NCBI GenBank assembly: GCA_014529385.2
Contig: CM043967.1
Coordinates: forward strand, 7,150,001 to 7,214,000
Direction of reading: 5' to 3'
DNA: 64,000 nt
Source: Adiantum capillus-veneris
Taxonomy: Eukaryota > Streptophyta > Polypodiopsida > Polypodiales > Pteridaceae
The position numbers and the translations under genes were made by a program. Below the pieces are notes generated by a model. The model ran no database searches, had not been told where the DNA came from, and saw only the letters and a list, made by a program, of their open reading frames with translations. Shown here in pieces: positions 23,395 to 33,608 of the stretch. How positions within the stretch are numbered: position 1 is the first letter of the stretch; each line of letters starts with the position of its first letter.

Positions 23395-24075
23395 GTCACT
23401 ACTGAACGAATAGGATGCTTGAGAATTTTCCAACACTCCCTATCGCCAAGGTATTGACCTAGGTGTTAAAGCCGTTACAAGCACCAACAAATACCTTGGG
23501 GCATGATAACCGAAAAAACAAAGACAAGTCATGCAATAAGTCACTACTGAGCGAATAGGAAGCTTGGGAATTGCCCAACACTCCCTGTCTCTTGGTGTTG
23601 ACCTGATGTTAAAGCCATTACAGGCGACATCAAAGACCTTGGGACATGATAACCAACAATGGAAATACAAAATTCAATTGAGTCACTACTGGGCGAATAG
23701 GATGCTTGGGGATTGCCCAACACTCCCTATCGCTTGGTGTTGAACTTGGAGAACCAATGATGAAGACCATGGTAATGTGATTACAAAAATACAGATGAGT
23801 CACTATTGGGAAAATAGGAAGCTTGGGGACTGCCCAACGCTCCATCTCGCTTGGTGTTGACCTTGCTCTTAAAGTCATTACATACGATAGTTGAATCAAT
23901 ACGGGGACAATAGGATGCTTGGGGACTGCCATATGTTCCCTATTGCTTGGTACTGACCTCAGGGTTAAAATCATTACATGTGACAGTGGAGTCAACATTG
24001 AGAGAATAGCAGGCTTGGTGACTGTCCACCGCTCCCCATCGCTTGGTGTTGACCTTGGAAAATTGACATCGGCCC
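23395..24075. repeat. Minisatellite, about six units of 95-145 bp
   Basis: Units start near 23395, 23540, 23682, 23799, 23893 and 23991. Each has GTCACTACTG-like sequence, GAATAGGATGCTTGGG, a CCAACACTCCCTATCGC core and GGTGTTGACC. Length shrinks along the array. Minisatellites in the 3' untranslated region are common in plant gypsy elements of the Tat/Ogre type (known for the group). Confidence 0.9.
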
Positions 24076-24175
24076 AATACACTTCCACAGATATCACATT
24101 TTTTAATTTCATATCTCTCAATGAATAATCCCTTGAGTACTTTATTAATATTTCCCATACTGATAAGTATCCCAA

Positions 24176-24310
24176 TAATACACGTATCCCAAAGGCACTT
24201 TTTTCCCACTGGATTTTTTCCGTTTGGTCATCCAGGTATTAGACCCTAAGTTAGAACCTCATCATTCTACTTCCCTTGTACATACTTTTCATAAATAAAC
24301 AGTAGTCTCA
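24176..24310 (+). repeat. Copia-LTR-like TTTTTTCCC segment
   Basis: CAAAGGCACTTTTTTCCC, then a T-rich stretch and TCC-TTTGG resembles a recurrent sequence in plant LTRs. A related stretch occurs at 12748-12790 in the LARD interior. Too short to assign an element. Confidence 0.3.
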
Positions 24311-24511
24311 TCATTATGCTATTACAACGGACAAACACAACATCATCTGTCCCATCAGAAATATTCGGACCAATGAAGATGCTGCAACAAATTGAACCTC
24401 ATCAACAAATTCAACGACAAATGAAGACAATCAGCCCATCAACAACCAATCAAAAACCTTCCACAGCCTCCACGGACACCTTTCAACAGTGCCCGAGGAC
24501 GGGTACTAAAA

Positions 24512-24525
24512 TCGAAAGGGGAAAA
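24512..24525 (+). other. Polypurine tract
   Basis: CGAAAGGGGAAAA directly precedes TGTTAACTG, the expected junction of polypurine tract and 3' LTR. Confidence 0.75.
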
Positions 24526-25625
24526 TGTTAACTGCGTCAATGTCAATTAACAGAAGCTGCTAAAGACCGAAGACATACGAATGCACATCAAAGATCAACA
24601 GGAAGAAGCAGTAAAGATTGGAGTTACACATTTTCCACATTTTTCCAAAATGGTCACGTATTATAAATCCCCGAATTATTTCAAGCCATTGTAATATTTT
24701 AATGTGTTACGGGCTCAATGGGAGTTCCAAGTTGTAAAGAATAGGTCACTTACTGTGCCTAGGTTGCATATTTAGTAAGTGGTGAGCCCTAAAGGCCTTG
24801 GGTGCCCGGACATTGCATATTTTTACCCTAGGTATATAAGGTAGTGTGTAAAAGAAATTAGGGTTCTCAAGTTCATTTGTGGAGATCACTCTTTGGTGAG
24901 AACTCTTGAGGTGTGTGGCTATGGAGTCCTTGTGATTCTCCTTGCTCATGAGACTTGATTAACACTAATCAATGATTCATTCTCTTTCACTATGCCTCTC
25001 TCATACTTCTTATGATTGTCTATGATGCATAGATTATCTAGATCTTAACTAATTAGTGGTTAATCCCTCTCTAATCTTGTGTGATTGCCCTCTTTTGCTT
25101 GTGTGTGCATGTATGTTTGATTGGAGTGTGGTGCTCGATAGATCTATGTGTGTGTGCTTACGATTAGCGTGTTGCATGATAGGATTAGTGTTGTGTGCGT
25201 CTTGCAATCGTAGTGTGTGTGACTAGGTTGAGTGGAGGTGAAGAGAAGTGGATATGGAGAATGCCCTTCATTGTGGCTTAGCTCCTCCATAGGCCGAGAA
25301 GCTCACCTTGTAGAGTTAACCATTTGTGTTGCCACGATTAGCTTGTGTGCTGCATGATAGGATTAGTGTTGTGTGCGTCTTGCAATCATTGTGTGTGTGA
25401 CTAGGTTGATTGGAGGTAAAGAGAAGTGGATATGGAGAATGCCCTTCATTGTGGCTTAGCTCCTCCATAGGCCGAGAAGCTCATCTCGTAGAGTTAACCA
25501 TTTGTGTTGCCACGATTTTCTCACTAACTGTGTGAGTGTTTCTATGCCCTGGCTGGGTAGCCCATCCCTCCGGATTGATAATTTTGTTGGTTATTGGAGC
25601 TATTGCAACGATGGAACCCCCAACA
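24526..25625 (+). repeat. 3' LTR (single copy in window)
   Basis: Begins TGTTAACTGCG after a polypurine tract and ends CCCCCAACA. A TATA-like box (TATATAAG near 24833) fits an LTR promoter. The final 60 bp resemble the end of the LARD LTR (CCGGATTGATA...TTTTG...CCAACA). No second copy is found in the window and no clear 5-bp duplication is seen, so the partner has been lost or lies outside. Confidence 0.65.
25161..25515. repeat. Tandem duplication of about 175 bp inside the LTR
   Basis: 25161-25334 and 25335-25515 are almost identical (GCATGATAGGATTAGTG through CATTTGTGTTGCCACGATT). A recent internal duplication lengthened this LTR. Confidence 0.92.
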
Positions 25626-26655
25626 AGTAATCGAACGTGAACCATCCTACTCCACCTTCAATTCCCTGTATTTTTCCCGCCTTAGAGAAACCTTTAGAGT
25701 TTTAAAAAATCATTATTCTCTCTTTAGAAGAGTTTAAAGCTCTCATACTCAAGCTTAGCAAGGCAAAATCCCTCCTTTTTCACCTCCAAAGCCTTTGTGC
25801 TAACCAAAAATCTCCTTTAAGCCTTTGTATGAAGCCGCCTAGACTTGTGTTGGATGTGAGTCTCATGCACAAGCTCTTCTCAAGTAAAAATTTATTGCCC
25901 TTAACATCCAATACCAATTGGATTGCACGGATGTTTACATTCAAGCCCAAGACCTTCCTATCTCTAATATCCAAAAGGAATGTGACTCTTAACAAATGAA
26001 TGCGTAGAACAAAGGCTTGCAGACTTCATTAACAAGCTCTCAACTATCTCATTTCCAAGGGTGTTACCGGCCACTTGGAGTAACCAACTTCTTGTTTGTT
26101 GGAAACAAACCTCTCTCCATGAATTCCATGCCAATGCCAAAAATTTGGTCCTCCAATTGCACATATCCTCCTCCTCCTTGTTAGAATAAGTAGAGGCAAT
26201 GCTCAAGGAAGAATTTAGAAACGGTTGGAAAACTAGTTCAACATGAGGTCAATATTCAAATGGGCAAGCTCATTTCCACCCCGTCTAAGGCATCTTGTGG
26301 TAAGAAGCATCAACCTTTTATGACTTCTTTAAAAACATCACCTTTGGGTATAAAGGCAAAGGCCTCTTCCAAAACACCACCTTTGGATATGGGTTTTTGT
26401 CAACCTTTCAAAAAACCCAAAAAGTCTTTCCCTTCAACCTCAAACTTGCCTTCTAAGCCTTCTAACTTTTCCTTTGACACCAATGGCTTAAAGTCTTTGC
26501 CTTCCCATATTGTCCCGCCTTTGAAGAAGGCACCCAATTACCCTCTTGGCACCCCTTTCTCCAATCCCTCACCCTACCCTAGCTACCCCTTGTATAAGCC
26601 CTTACTCCACTCCTCACCCTTACCTAAACCTTCCCCTAATCCATGCCCATTTCCT
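25626..26655 (+). pseudogene. Degenerate coding-like region, Pro-rich end
   Basis: After the LTR end, fragments of plus-strand coding-like sequence run to 26655, the last being a 141-codon frame at 26260-26685. That frame is Lys/Ser/Pro-rich with repeated KxSPLG and PKPSPNP-like segments, as in a linker or nucleic-acid-binding tail. I recognise no domain. It could be Gag of the element whose LTR precedes it, or of an unrelated retroelement. It runs into the 230-bp direct repeat at 26656. Confidence 0.3.
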
Positions 26656-26888
26656 AGGGTGCAAAGGTACTCTTGCTTGCTTTGAGGGAGGTGGCTGTGA
26701 TGTACTTGTGGACCTCCCACATTGGATTTCAATTCTAGAATTGCATTGGCAAGTGACTAACTCAGGCCAAGAAATGCTTGAGTGGTTGGCTTTCACAAGT
26801 TGTGTGTCATGTCAACACCTACACTTTGTCTTTCCTAATGCACATGCAAGGATAAAGCTTACTTCACCCGTGTCTTTTATTTCATGGG
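26656..26888. repeat. 230-bp direct repeat, left copy
   Basis: About 90 percent identical by eye to 30231-30459, same orientation. The two copies bracket the minus-strand gypsy fragment. On the minus strand the copy starts with the end of a copia reverse transcriptase segment (EIKDTGEVSFIL), so it duplicates part of the copia element at 30.4-32.4 kb. Confidence 0.88.
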
Positions 26889-27007
26889 TTGAAATGACTT
26901 GTCCTTAAGTTGTGCTTTTGGTAACCTGATATTCCTCACTCCTTGCATGCTACTTGTAGCATTTTCTTGTCTATAGGATGGAGAAGATTGATGCTTCGTG
27001 GGTTGTT

Positions 27008-27440
27008 CTACTGGTAATCTCTTTTCCATTCTTCTTTGTTTGGTGCAATTGGAACAACGAGTTGTCTGCCTTTAGGTGATAGCTTGAGTTGATTGGTATC
27101 CCAAGTTGGTACTGCCTTGTACGTCTGCATCCATGACATTCCAAGAATCATTGTTTCATTCATGTATTGATCGATTAAGCATACAAATTGATGAGGACAT
27201 GAACATCCATGTACTACCACATTTAAGTTGACTACTCCAGTGTCGATGTTGGGTTCTTGTTGCATACTTTAATAGTCGATATTCTTGATGTCAAAGACTG
27301 ATCCGTTGCTTTCTTGTATGTGGAATAACTGACTATATTTACTGGAGCTCTTGTACGACCAATGCATTTGTGATATGATTGCTCAGTTATACTTTGATGC
27401 GAATGTCCATTCCATCTAACCATTCATCATCTGTTGACAC
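27008..27440 (-). pseudogene. Second retropepsin-like domain of gypsy family
   Basis: Equivalent to 58.98-59.37 kb of the plus-strand copy. Frames 27232-27423 and 27008-27265 give VSYSTYKKATDQ, VNLNVVVHGCSCPHQFVCL and NETMILGMSWMQTYK, the strand and flap-side elements of a retropepsin. At the expected D-T-G site a one-base loss shifts the frame, so the catalytic motif is destroyed here. After the break the downstream half reads cleanly to a stop at 27008. Confidence 0.7.
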
Positions 27441-27691
27441 TAAATTCTTTTGTAATTCTTGTAGTTGTAGTTCCAGAGTGTTGATGGGAATAGGTATTTG
27501 TTGATTTTTGAGAGCAGCTTTCCTCTTGAATACTCAAAGCCGAGCTTCCTCTTGGGCTTCATCGATAACCTGCTGTCGTTTTATCTTTCTTTGCTTTGGT
27601 GCATGCATATTTTCTAGCAATTCATTGGTTAGTGGCAAATTGTACTTCTTTAAAAGGCATCCACTAATCCAATTAGCCATTGGTTCACCAT

Positions 27692-28819
27692 CTAGGTGAA
27701 CAATTTAACTGCTCCACTTGGAGATACGTCTTCAATGATAAATGGTCCGTTTCCCTTATTCTTAAACTTGGGAATGTGTTGCTTAAGGGAATAGATTAAA
27801 ACTAAGTCACCTTTTTTGAAGATTTTTGTAAATAGATGAGAATCAAAAAATTGTTTTTGCTTTTGCTTTTGTGCATAGATGTGAGCTACAGCTGTTAGCC
27901 TTTGCTCATCAAGACTTTCTAAATCTTCAAGCCTCTCTGACAATTCATGCCGAGTCCACTCAAGATCCTTAGCTACCCTTAGTGTAGACAACAAAAATTC
28001 TATCGGTAGTATGGCATCATGACCATAAACAAGGTTAAAGGGTGTAGCATTTAAAGCTGTCTTGAATGAAATTCTATAAGCCCATAGAGTGGCATGGAGA
28101 TTCATTTCCCAATGAGTCCATTCTCAACTAACCAGTTTAGTCAATATCAAGCTAAGAATTTTATTTGTATGTTGAGCTTGTCCATTTGCTTGTGGGTGAT
28201 AGAGAGCCGATTTGTTATGGTTGACCAGAAACTCATTAAGCAGATACTCAATTACCTCATTGAGGAAATGAGTTTCCCTATCACTGAAAATTTCTATTGG
28301 CAGTCTATATCTTGTGAACACATACTCATACAAGAATGCGGTTGTGGTTTTGGAATCATTCTTTTGGATTGCTTTAGCCTCTATCCACTTGGTCAAATAG
28401 TCTTTAGTAGCTAGAATGATATATTGAGCTTGGGTTCTATAAGCAGGTGGTTGTATTGGCCCAACAAAGTATATACCCCATTTTGCAAAAGCTCTAGCCC
28501 CCATCAATTGTTTTAAAGGCATGCTATCTACACGGGTTGTCATTTTTGCTCGTTGACATGCATCACACCTTTGAACATATTCCTTGGCATCTCGAAAAAG
28601 TGTTGGCCACCATATGCCTGCCATTAAGATTGCTCTCGTGGTGGTTTCACTAGAAAAGTGACCTCCAGCTAAACCAGCATGTGCTTGTTCTATAATGGGA
28701 ATATATTCGTCTCCATTTACACAAAGCCAGAGATGTTGATCCTTTCCTCTCCGATACAATTGGTTCCCAATAAGAGCATACTCTCTTGCTTCAATTGCTC
28801 TTTGGTGGCGTTTACTCAT
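27692..28819 (-). pseudogene. Gypsy integrase, nearly full length
   Basis: Read from 28819 to 27692 in one frame with a single TGA near 28120. Order: HHCC zinc-binding region (EQAHAGLAGGHF and RCDACQR), catalytic core, then C-terminal GPF module (NGPFIIEDVSPSG). Integrase joins element DNA to the chromosome. Two of three catalytic acids are changed: WGIYFVGP (D to Y) and NGQAQHTN (E to Q). FSDRETHF keeps its D. So it would be inactive even without the stop. No chromodomain follows, which places it with non-chromovirus gypsy elements. Confidence 0.88.
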
Positions 28820-28984
28820 ATCCTCAGGTAATGTTCGGCTTGATAAGTAAGCAATTAGATAGTTACTTTTTTACAAATGAGTGAACATCACTCCTTATGG
28901 TTGGCCAAAATACTCCAAGTCTCAAGATCCGTTGCATAGTTTGGTCTTCCGCAAAGTGAAGTCCCACTATGGTAATATGTGCTT

Positions 28985-29055
28985 GACTTAGGTATTGGAT
29001 TTTTTCCTCAGGTCATAGGTATGATATGCTGACAGATAATAGGTCAACACCCTTG
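28985..29055 (-). other. Deletion junction replacing reverse transcriptase
   Basis: On the minus strand, sequence matching 55745-55790 of the full copy (FAWTYKDLKGV-like) passes through about 36 bp of non-matching DNA to sequence matching 57322 onward. The whole reverse transcriptase and RNase H region is absent. Confidence 0.8.
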
Positions 29056-29308
29056 AGATCCTTATAAGTCCAAGCAAAGATATCTCAGTATTAGTAAGCT
29101 TAACAAAAGCTCTTCTTCTTCTTCCCTCAGGTCGTTTTGCAATGTAGGCAGGTCTAGGCTCTTCTCTTGGTTCTGCCAGATCTATCTTTTTTGCATTTTC
29201 AAGTCCTTCGTAGGACTCACCCTGTTTTCTTAGTTCCCTCATAGGTTGTTCGACTATGATCTTTTGATCTTGGAAAGTATATTTCTTATAATGGGATGGA
29301 ACACTCAT
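28988..29308 (-). pseudogene. Pol linker and start of truncated RT region
   Basis: 106 codons. The first half matches the linker before reverse transcriptase in the full copy (GESYEGLENAKKIDLAEP against GESYEGPENAKKIDLVEP). The frame crosses the deletion and ends in unrelated residues. Between 29310 and 29716 the linker continues in broken frames. Confidence 0.7.
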
Positions 29309-29716
29309 TAATTACATTTTTACCTTTCCCCTCGACGGTTTCCATTTTAGTGGTATATATCTCCTTTAGAGCTTTCTTCAACTCTTGATACTTCTTTCTT
29401 CGTTCAACTCATGTCATGGTTGAATCCTTGTCCTGGTATTTAGGTTTTGCTTGAGTTTCCTTTCTTGTTTCTCTCTATGTTTTTTATATTTTCTGCTTTT
29501 CATTTAGAGAATATCTACCAATGATTTTTGTCTTTGACACAATCATGTGCATCTATTTGCATCTGAAACTGTGTTCTACTGGGGAGACTGATGGCATAGG
29601 TTTAGATTTCAAGTTCCTCTTGTCTCTTTTTCTTCTATACCATTTTTGTCTTCTTGGTTTTTGATTTGGAAAGTCAAAAAACTTTTCCTCCCCTCCTTTC
29701 ATGAGTAGTTTATCTC

Positions 29717-30088
29717 TCACATGTTCTTTTTCGACCCCGAATCGTCTGAGGTAGCTGAATGTTCTTCTAACTCATCTGTTGCATCATAGTAGAGGTCTGA
29801 AAAGACTTGTTGAGCTTTCATTAAGTCCTTGGATTCTTGAATTTTGTTTTCAATATGAAAGGTTGAGATTATTTGTATAAGAATTATGTCATAGCCATCC
29901 TCATTGCAAAATGGAGTAGGCATAGAGGTATTTACACACACATCCATTGTTGCTAAAATTTGAGTCCACTCAAATGGCTCAAACAAATGTTCCGGAAAGG
30001 GTTTAGGTACATAGGCTTCCTCTCTGAAATCCCTTTCCAAGATACATTCTTCTTGTTTTAAACTCCCATTTTCTGAGGCTTCGCACAT
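29717..30088 (-). pseudogene. Protease-RT linker of gypsy family
   Basis: 123 codons equivalent to 54735-55130. Shared segments include MCEASENGSLKQEE, CNEDGYDIILIQ and LMKAQQVFSDLYYDATD. This acidic linker has no known domain but is conserved between both copies, including a cysteine-bearing core (ATMDVCVNTSMPTPFCNEDG). Confidence 0.8.
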
Positions 30089-30230
30089 CCAAATAGGTGT
30101 GTCCTTTGTTCAACCAAGATGGAAGCTACTACATGCATGATAAGCACATGACAAGATTGACGCTAGATGTGTCCATGCTCTACTTTTCAAAAATACCTAA
30201 AGATAAATACATCAGCTACTACTTTCACTA

Positions 30231-30459
30231 GGATGCAAAGGTACTCTTGCTTGCTTTGAGTGAGGTGGCTGTGATGTACTTGTGGACCTCTCACATTCGC
30301 TTTCAATTGTAGCATTTCATTGGCAAGTACCTAACTCAGGCCAAGAAGTGCTTGAGTGGTTGGATTTCAGAAGTTGTGTATCATGTCAACACCTACACTT
30401 TGTCTTGCCTAATGCATATGCAAGGATAAAGCTTACTTCACCCATGTCTTTTATTTCAA
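30231..30459. repeat. 230-bp direct repeat, right copy
   Basis: Partner of 26656-26888. On its right edge it is continuous with copia reverse transcriptase coding (minus strand), so this is the original location and the left copy is the duplicate. Confidence 0.88.
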
Positions 30460-30469
30460 AGTTTGCATG

Positions 30470-31090
30470 TAGCTGTAACTTCAAGGTTGAAATCTCATCC
30501 GTGCATTTTCCAACAATTAACACAATATAGATAAAGGACAAAAACGAGCAAACTACCATCTTTAGCTCGCTTAGTGTAGAGGTAGTGGTCCATATCACTA
30601 CGTTTGTAGCTTTAAGAGAGCATGAAAAAGTAGAATTTATGATACCACTTCCTTGATGGATGTTTTAGACCATAAAGGGTCTTTATCTAGCTGGACACAC
30701 CAAGTCTTCATTGCCCTTCTAGACAAAACCTTTCGATTGCTACATATAAAATTCTTCTTACACACCATGCAAAAACGCAGTCTTGACATCCATTTGGTCA
30801 AATTCCATGTCCTCTTTAGCAACCAACACAAGTACACACTATAGAGTGGTCATCTTGACAAACAAAGAAAAGATCTCATCAAAGTAAATACCCTATTGTT
30901 GCTTAAATCCTTTAGCAACAAGTCGTGCCTTGTACTTGGGTTTATTATCATGAGGTGTAACTTCTTTATACACCCATTTGCATGGTAAAGCCTTTTTACC
31001 TTTGAGAAACCAAACCAACTTCCAAGTTTGATTTTTATGTAGTGAACCTTTTTTTAATTGCATGGATTTCCCACTTTGTCTTGTCATCCA
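30470..31090 (-). pseudogene. Copia reverse transcriptase, N-terminal part
   Basis: The frame at 30893-31087 reads SLHKNQTWKLVWFLKGKK and CKWVYKEV...YKARLVAKGFKQQ, the canonical start of copia reverse transcriptase. Shifted frames below it give EDMEFDQMDVKTAFLHG and, at 30386-30598, ANFEIKDMGEVSFIL. The YVDD region between is degraded. It would copy element RNA into DNA if intact. Confidence 0.85.
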
Positions 31091-31558
31091 CTGACATGGC
31101 TTACTTATAGTAGAAAGGCTCTCCTCAATCTGTCAACATAATGAAGTCCAATGAGGGAGTAAATCTATCAAGAGGCCTCAAAACTCTTGTAATCCTTTTA
31201 ATAACTGGTTGAGTCGGTTATCTCTTAGCAACATCTTGTACTACTATAGGAGTATCTTGACCTCGTTGTCTAATATTAGGCACTTCACTTCATCCCTATT
31301 ATAAACAATGCCATCTTCTTGAAACATAAATCTCTTGACCTACACTATATATACGCACATGCTTCTTATGCATCTGTTCTATATTAAAGTATACGTTATA
31401 CTATGCACAATCTTTTTAGCTTCAAGATCCCATAACTGGAATCCCATCTCACCAGGATTGCCATAGCCAAGAAATATGCATTTCTTTGACCTAGGAGCCA
31501 ACTTGCTTCAGAACTTCTTTGGAACATGGAAATTTTCTTCATAGCCAAAGACTCTAAG

Positions 31559-32300
31559 CTACTTGTAGGAAGGTGGCTTCTTAAACCAAAGATCTTTAGG
31601 TACCTTCTTAATTAAATCCTTACTGGGAGATCTATTAATAAGATGGACAATAGGAAATCCATTAGGAAACTTTACGTTAGACAACATGCTATGTAACTTC
31701 TCTTGTATGGTATGGTTCATCCTCTCAGCAACACCATTTTGTGGAGGGCTATATGGAGTAGTCAACTCTCTTTTGATGCCTTTAGATTCACAAAAAATTT
31801 GAAAGGATTTAGTGACATACTGACCACCATTTTTTGATCTTAAGAACTTGACTTTCTTGCCAGATTGATTCTCCACTAATGCCACAAAATTTTGAAATTT
31901 TTGAAAGGAATTCATTCTTCTTCCTAAGATTATATATTTAGCCACACTTTCCTTGAGAAGTCATCTATGAATGTAACAAAGTACATTCATAGATGTACTT
32001 TTTTTGAAAGGACTTCATCCTTCTTCCTAAGATTATATATATAGCCATAATTTCCTTGAGAAGTCATCTATGCATGTAGCAAAGTACATTTATAATCTTA
32101 GGAAGAAGGACTTCATCCTTCTTCCTGAGATTATATATATAGCCACACTTTCCTTGAGAAGTCATCTATGAATGTAATAAAGTACAATAAACCACCCATG
32201 GATACGTTAGGCATAGGCCCACACACATCACTATGCACTAACTCTAATGGCTCACTTTTTTAATGTTGCCCCTTTTGTGTGGTGATTGTGTTTGTTTACC
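31559..32300 (-). pseudogene. Copia integrase with internal triplication
   Basis: Upstream frames give a CLYGKQ zinc-region piece and [17 protein letters not shown] (first catalytic D). The main frame 31559-31945 has VALVENQSGKKVKFLRSKNGGQ, where the usual S-D-N-G-G has K in place of the second catalytic D, and NGVAERMNHTIQ with the catalytic E retained. Between them, 31901-32184 holds three copies of the segment coding [13 protein letters not shown], so the gene is internally amplified and out of frame. Confidence 0.85.
31901..32184. repeat. Triplicated segment in copia integrase, about 103 bp
   Basis: Copies begin near 31901, 32002 and 32107, each with CTTCTTCCTAAGATTATATAT then CCTTGAGAAGTCATCTATG. 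Junctions include short inverted pieces: ACATTCATAGATGTAC near 31983, and a hairpin at about 32093-32132 made from AATCTTAGGAAGAAGGA and its complement. Confidence 0.9.
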
Positions 32301-33608
32301 ATAAAGACAGTGTTCACAAACTAAAAAGTATGAGAAATTGAAGCTAGGAACATAACCAAAACAAGACAAGATTTTCATTCCCTTTTGAGACATATGTGGC
32401 TGAAAGCATGGTTTGGTGGTACAATATGCACTGTCAAGAACACTACTTTTTTTGAGTAGAAAATTATCCTTTTTTGGGGAAGTCTTTTTTATCCACTTTA
32501 TTGGGAAATTCGTTTTTATCTTTTTTTGGGGAATCCTTTATGTTTAAAAAAAAGGTTGGTTTGCAACTGCATAGTCCTATGTAATGATTATAGACGAGTC
32601 ATGGTCTCTCTCTCTGTCTTTCTTCCTCCTTTTCACGACATAGCCAATTCTGTAGTTGTAGCTCTTTACCTCTCTACACTACCCACACTCTTTCCAGCAT
32701 GGAATTCGCAGATTGACCAAAAAATACAACTGGTTATCCTAGCATGGAGAATATGCAGGGCTGCATAAACATGGATAATCCTCAAGGCATGGAATTCACA
32801 ACTACTTCTCCTGGCATGGTGAATGAGCAAGGCTGTCCAAATAGGGATTGGACTACTGTGCAAGGCTACTTAAATAGGGATTGGATTGTGGAGAGGAATG
32901 CAAGTGTTCACAGCATGGACACCGCTTCTATGCGTGATTATTGGGCTATTAAGAAACGAGAACAGAGAAGGAAAGAAAAAGAAAGCAGCAGATTGCAAGA
33001 TCCATCTTTAATGGATGAAGCCAAATCAAGAAAGTAAATTTGTTCAACTATGGCAAATTTTTGGTGCAACGCAGACACTAGGGCTTATAAGAAGTTTCCA
33101 GACACAGTTATTCCAGCAACTCTTGCTTCATCCTACTTTTAAGGATCTGCAAACATCAACAACTAATGTTGAAAACACTCTTCTATCTAACATTCGTAAC
33201 ACCCTCAGTCAGCTCAAGGTGCCCCGCTCAACAGATGAGCTTTGCTTGAAGAGATCTTCTTTGACGATGGTAATGAATAATATTGATGGCACAACACAAA
33301 TGAACCATACCATGATCGCAGGTATTTTGGGTGTTCATCGAAGAAACATTGCTGCAGCTAGTTATCGTCTTGAGATTAAAGATGATGAGGAAGTTTTGCC
33401 ATTGAGTTCATGTCAAAGACAATTGCCTCAAGGTAACATTGTCACATGTGAAGTAAGAGATCTAGTTTATGTCTTTTTGAGCTCAGAGACTCGAGTTTTA
33501 CCCAACAAAAAGGACATATGTTGGAAGAGGATTGGAAAAAAAAGTGTTGTCAAACATCCAAATGTGGCTACCATTGCTAATGTCTTTTGTGCCTCTCTTT
33601 TTTCTCAG

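Larger units (their letters stand above)
18712..24525 (+). mobile_element. Pol-less LTR retrotransposon remnant, gypsy relative
   Basis: A run of plus-strand frames (18.7-22.97 kb) carries a CCHC zinc knuckle, a damaged retropepsin-like domain and a Trp-rich tail. It is followed by a minisatellite, a polypurine tract and a 3' LTR. I find no reverse transcriptase, RNase H or integrase. The knuckle and tail resemble those of the gypsy element at 48-60 kb (HFPEDCPRNP against HFPEDCPKNP; QEIWIPKSS against IQIWVPKTS). So it is probably a non-autonomous or internally deleted relative. The 5' LTR is not visible. Confidence 0.6.
26889..30124 (-). mobile_element. Internally deleted gypsy element fragment
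   Basis: Minus-strand copy of the gypsy family at 48-60 kb. It is collinear from the linker after the protease (30124, equivalent to about 54720) to the tail (26889, equivalent to about 59510). About 1.5 kb covering reverse transcriptase and RNase H is missing at 28.99-29.05 kb. No LTRs remain. Its edges abut a 230-bp direct repeat on the left and a 106-bp unassigned piece plus the second repeat copy on the right. Confidence 0.9.
30400..32460 (-). mobile_element. Copia element remnant (integrase to RT)
   Basis: Minus-strand Ty1/copia order: zinc-binding region, integrase, linker, reverse transcriptase. It is truncated at both ends: Gag and protease are missing upstream of about 32460, and the reverse transcriptase stops near 30400 at the direct repeat. 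RNase H and LTRs are absent. Many stops and frameshifts. Confidence 0.85.

Noticed and set aside
23630-24175. 181-codon minus-strand frame
   Set aside because: Produced by the minisatellite. The repeated residues follow the DNA repeat and there is no independent support.
26656-30459. 230-bp repeats as LTRs of a composite element
   Set aside because: The right copy is continuous with copia coding and there is no 5-bp target duplication, although both copies happen to start TG and end near CA on the minus strand.
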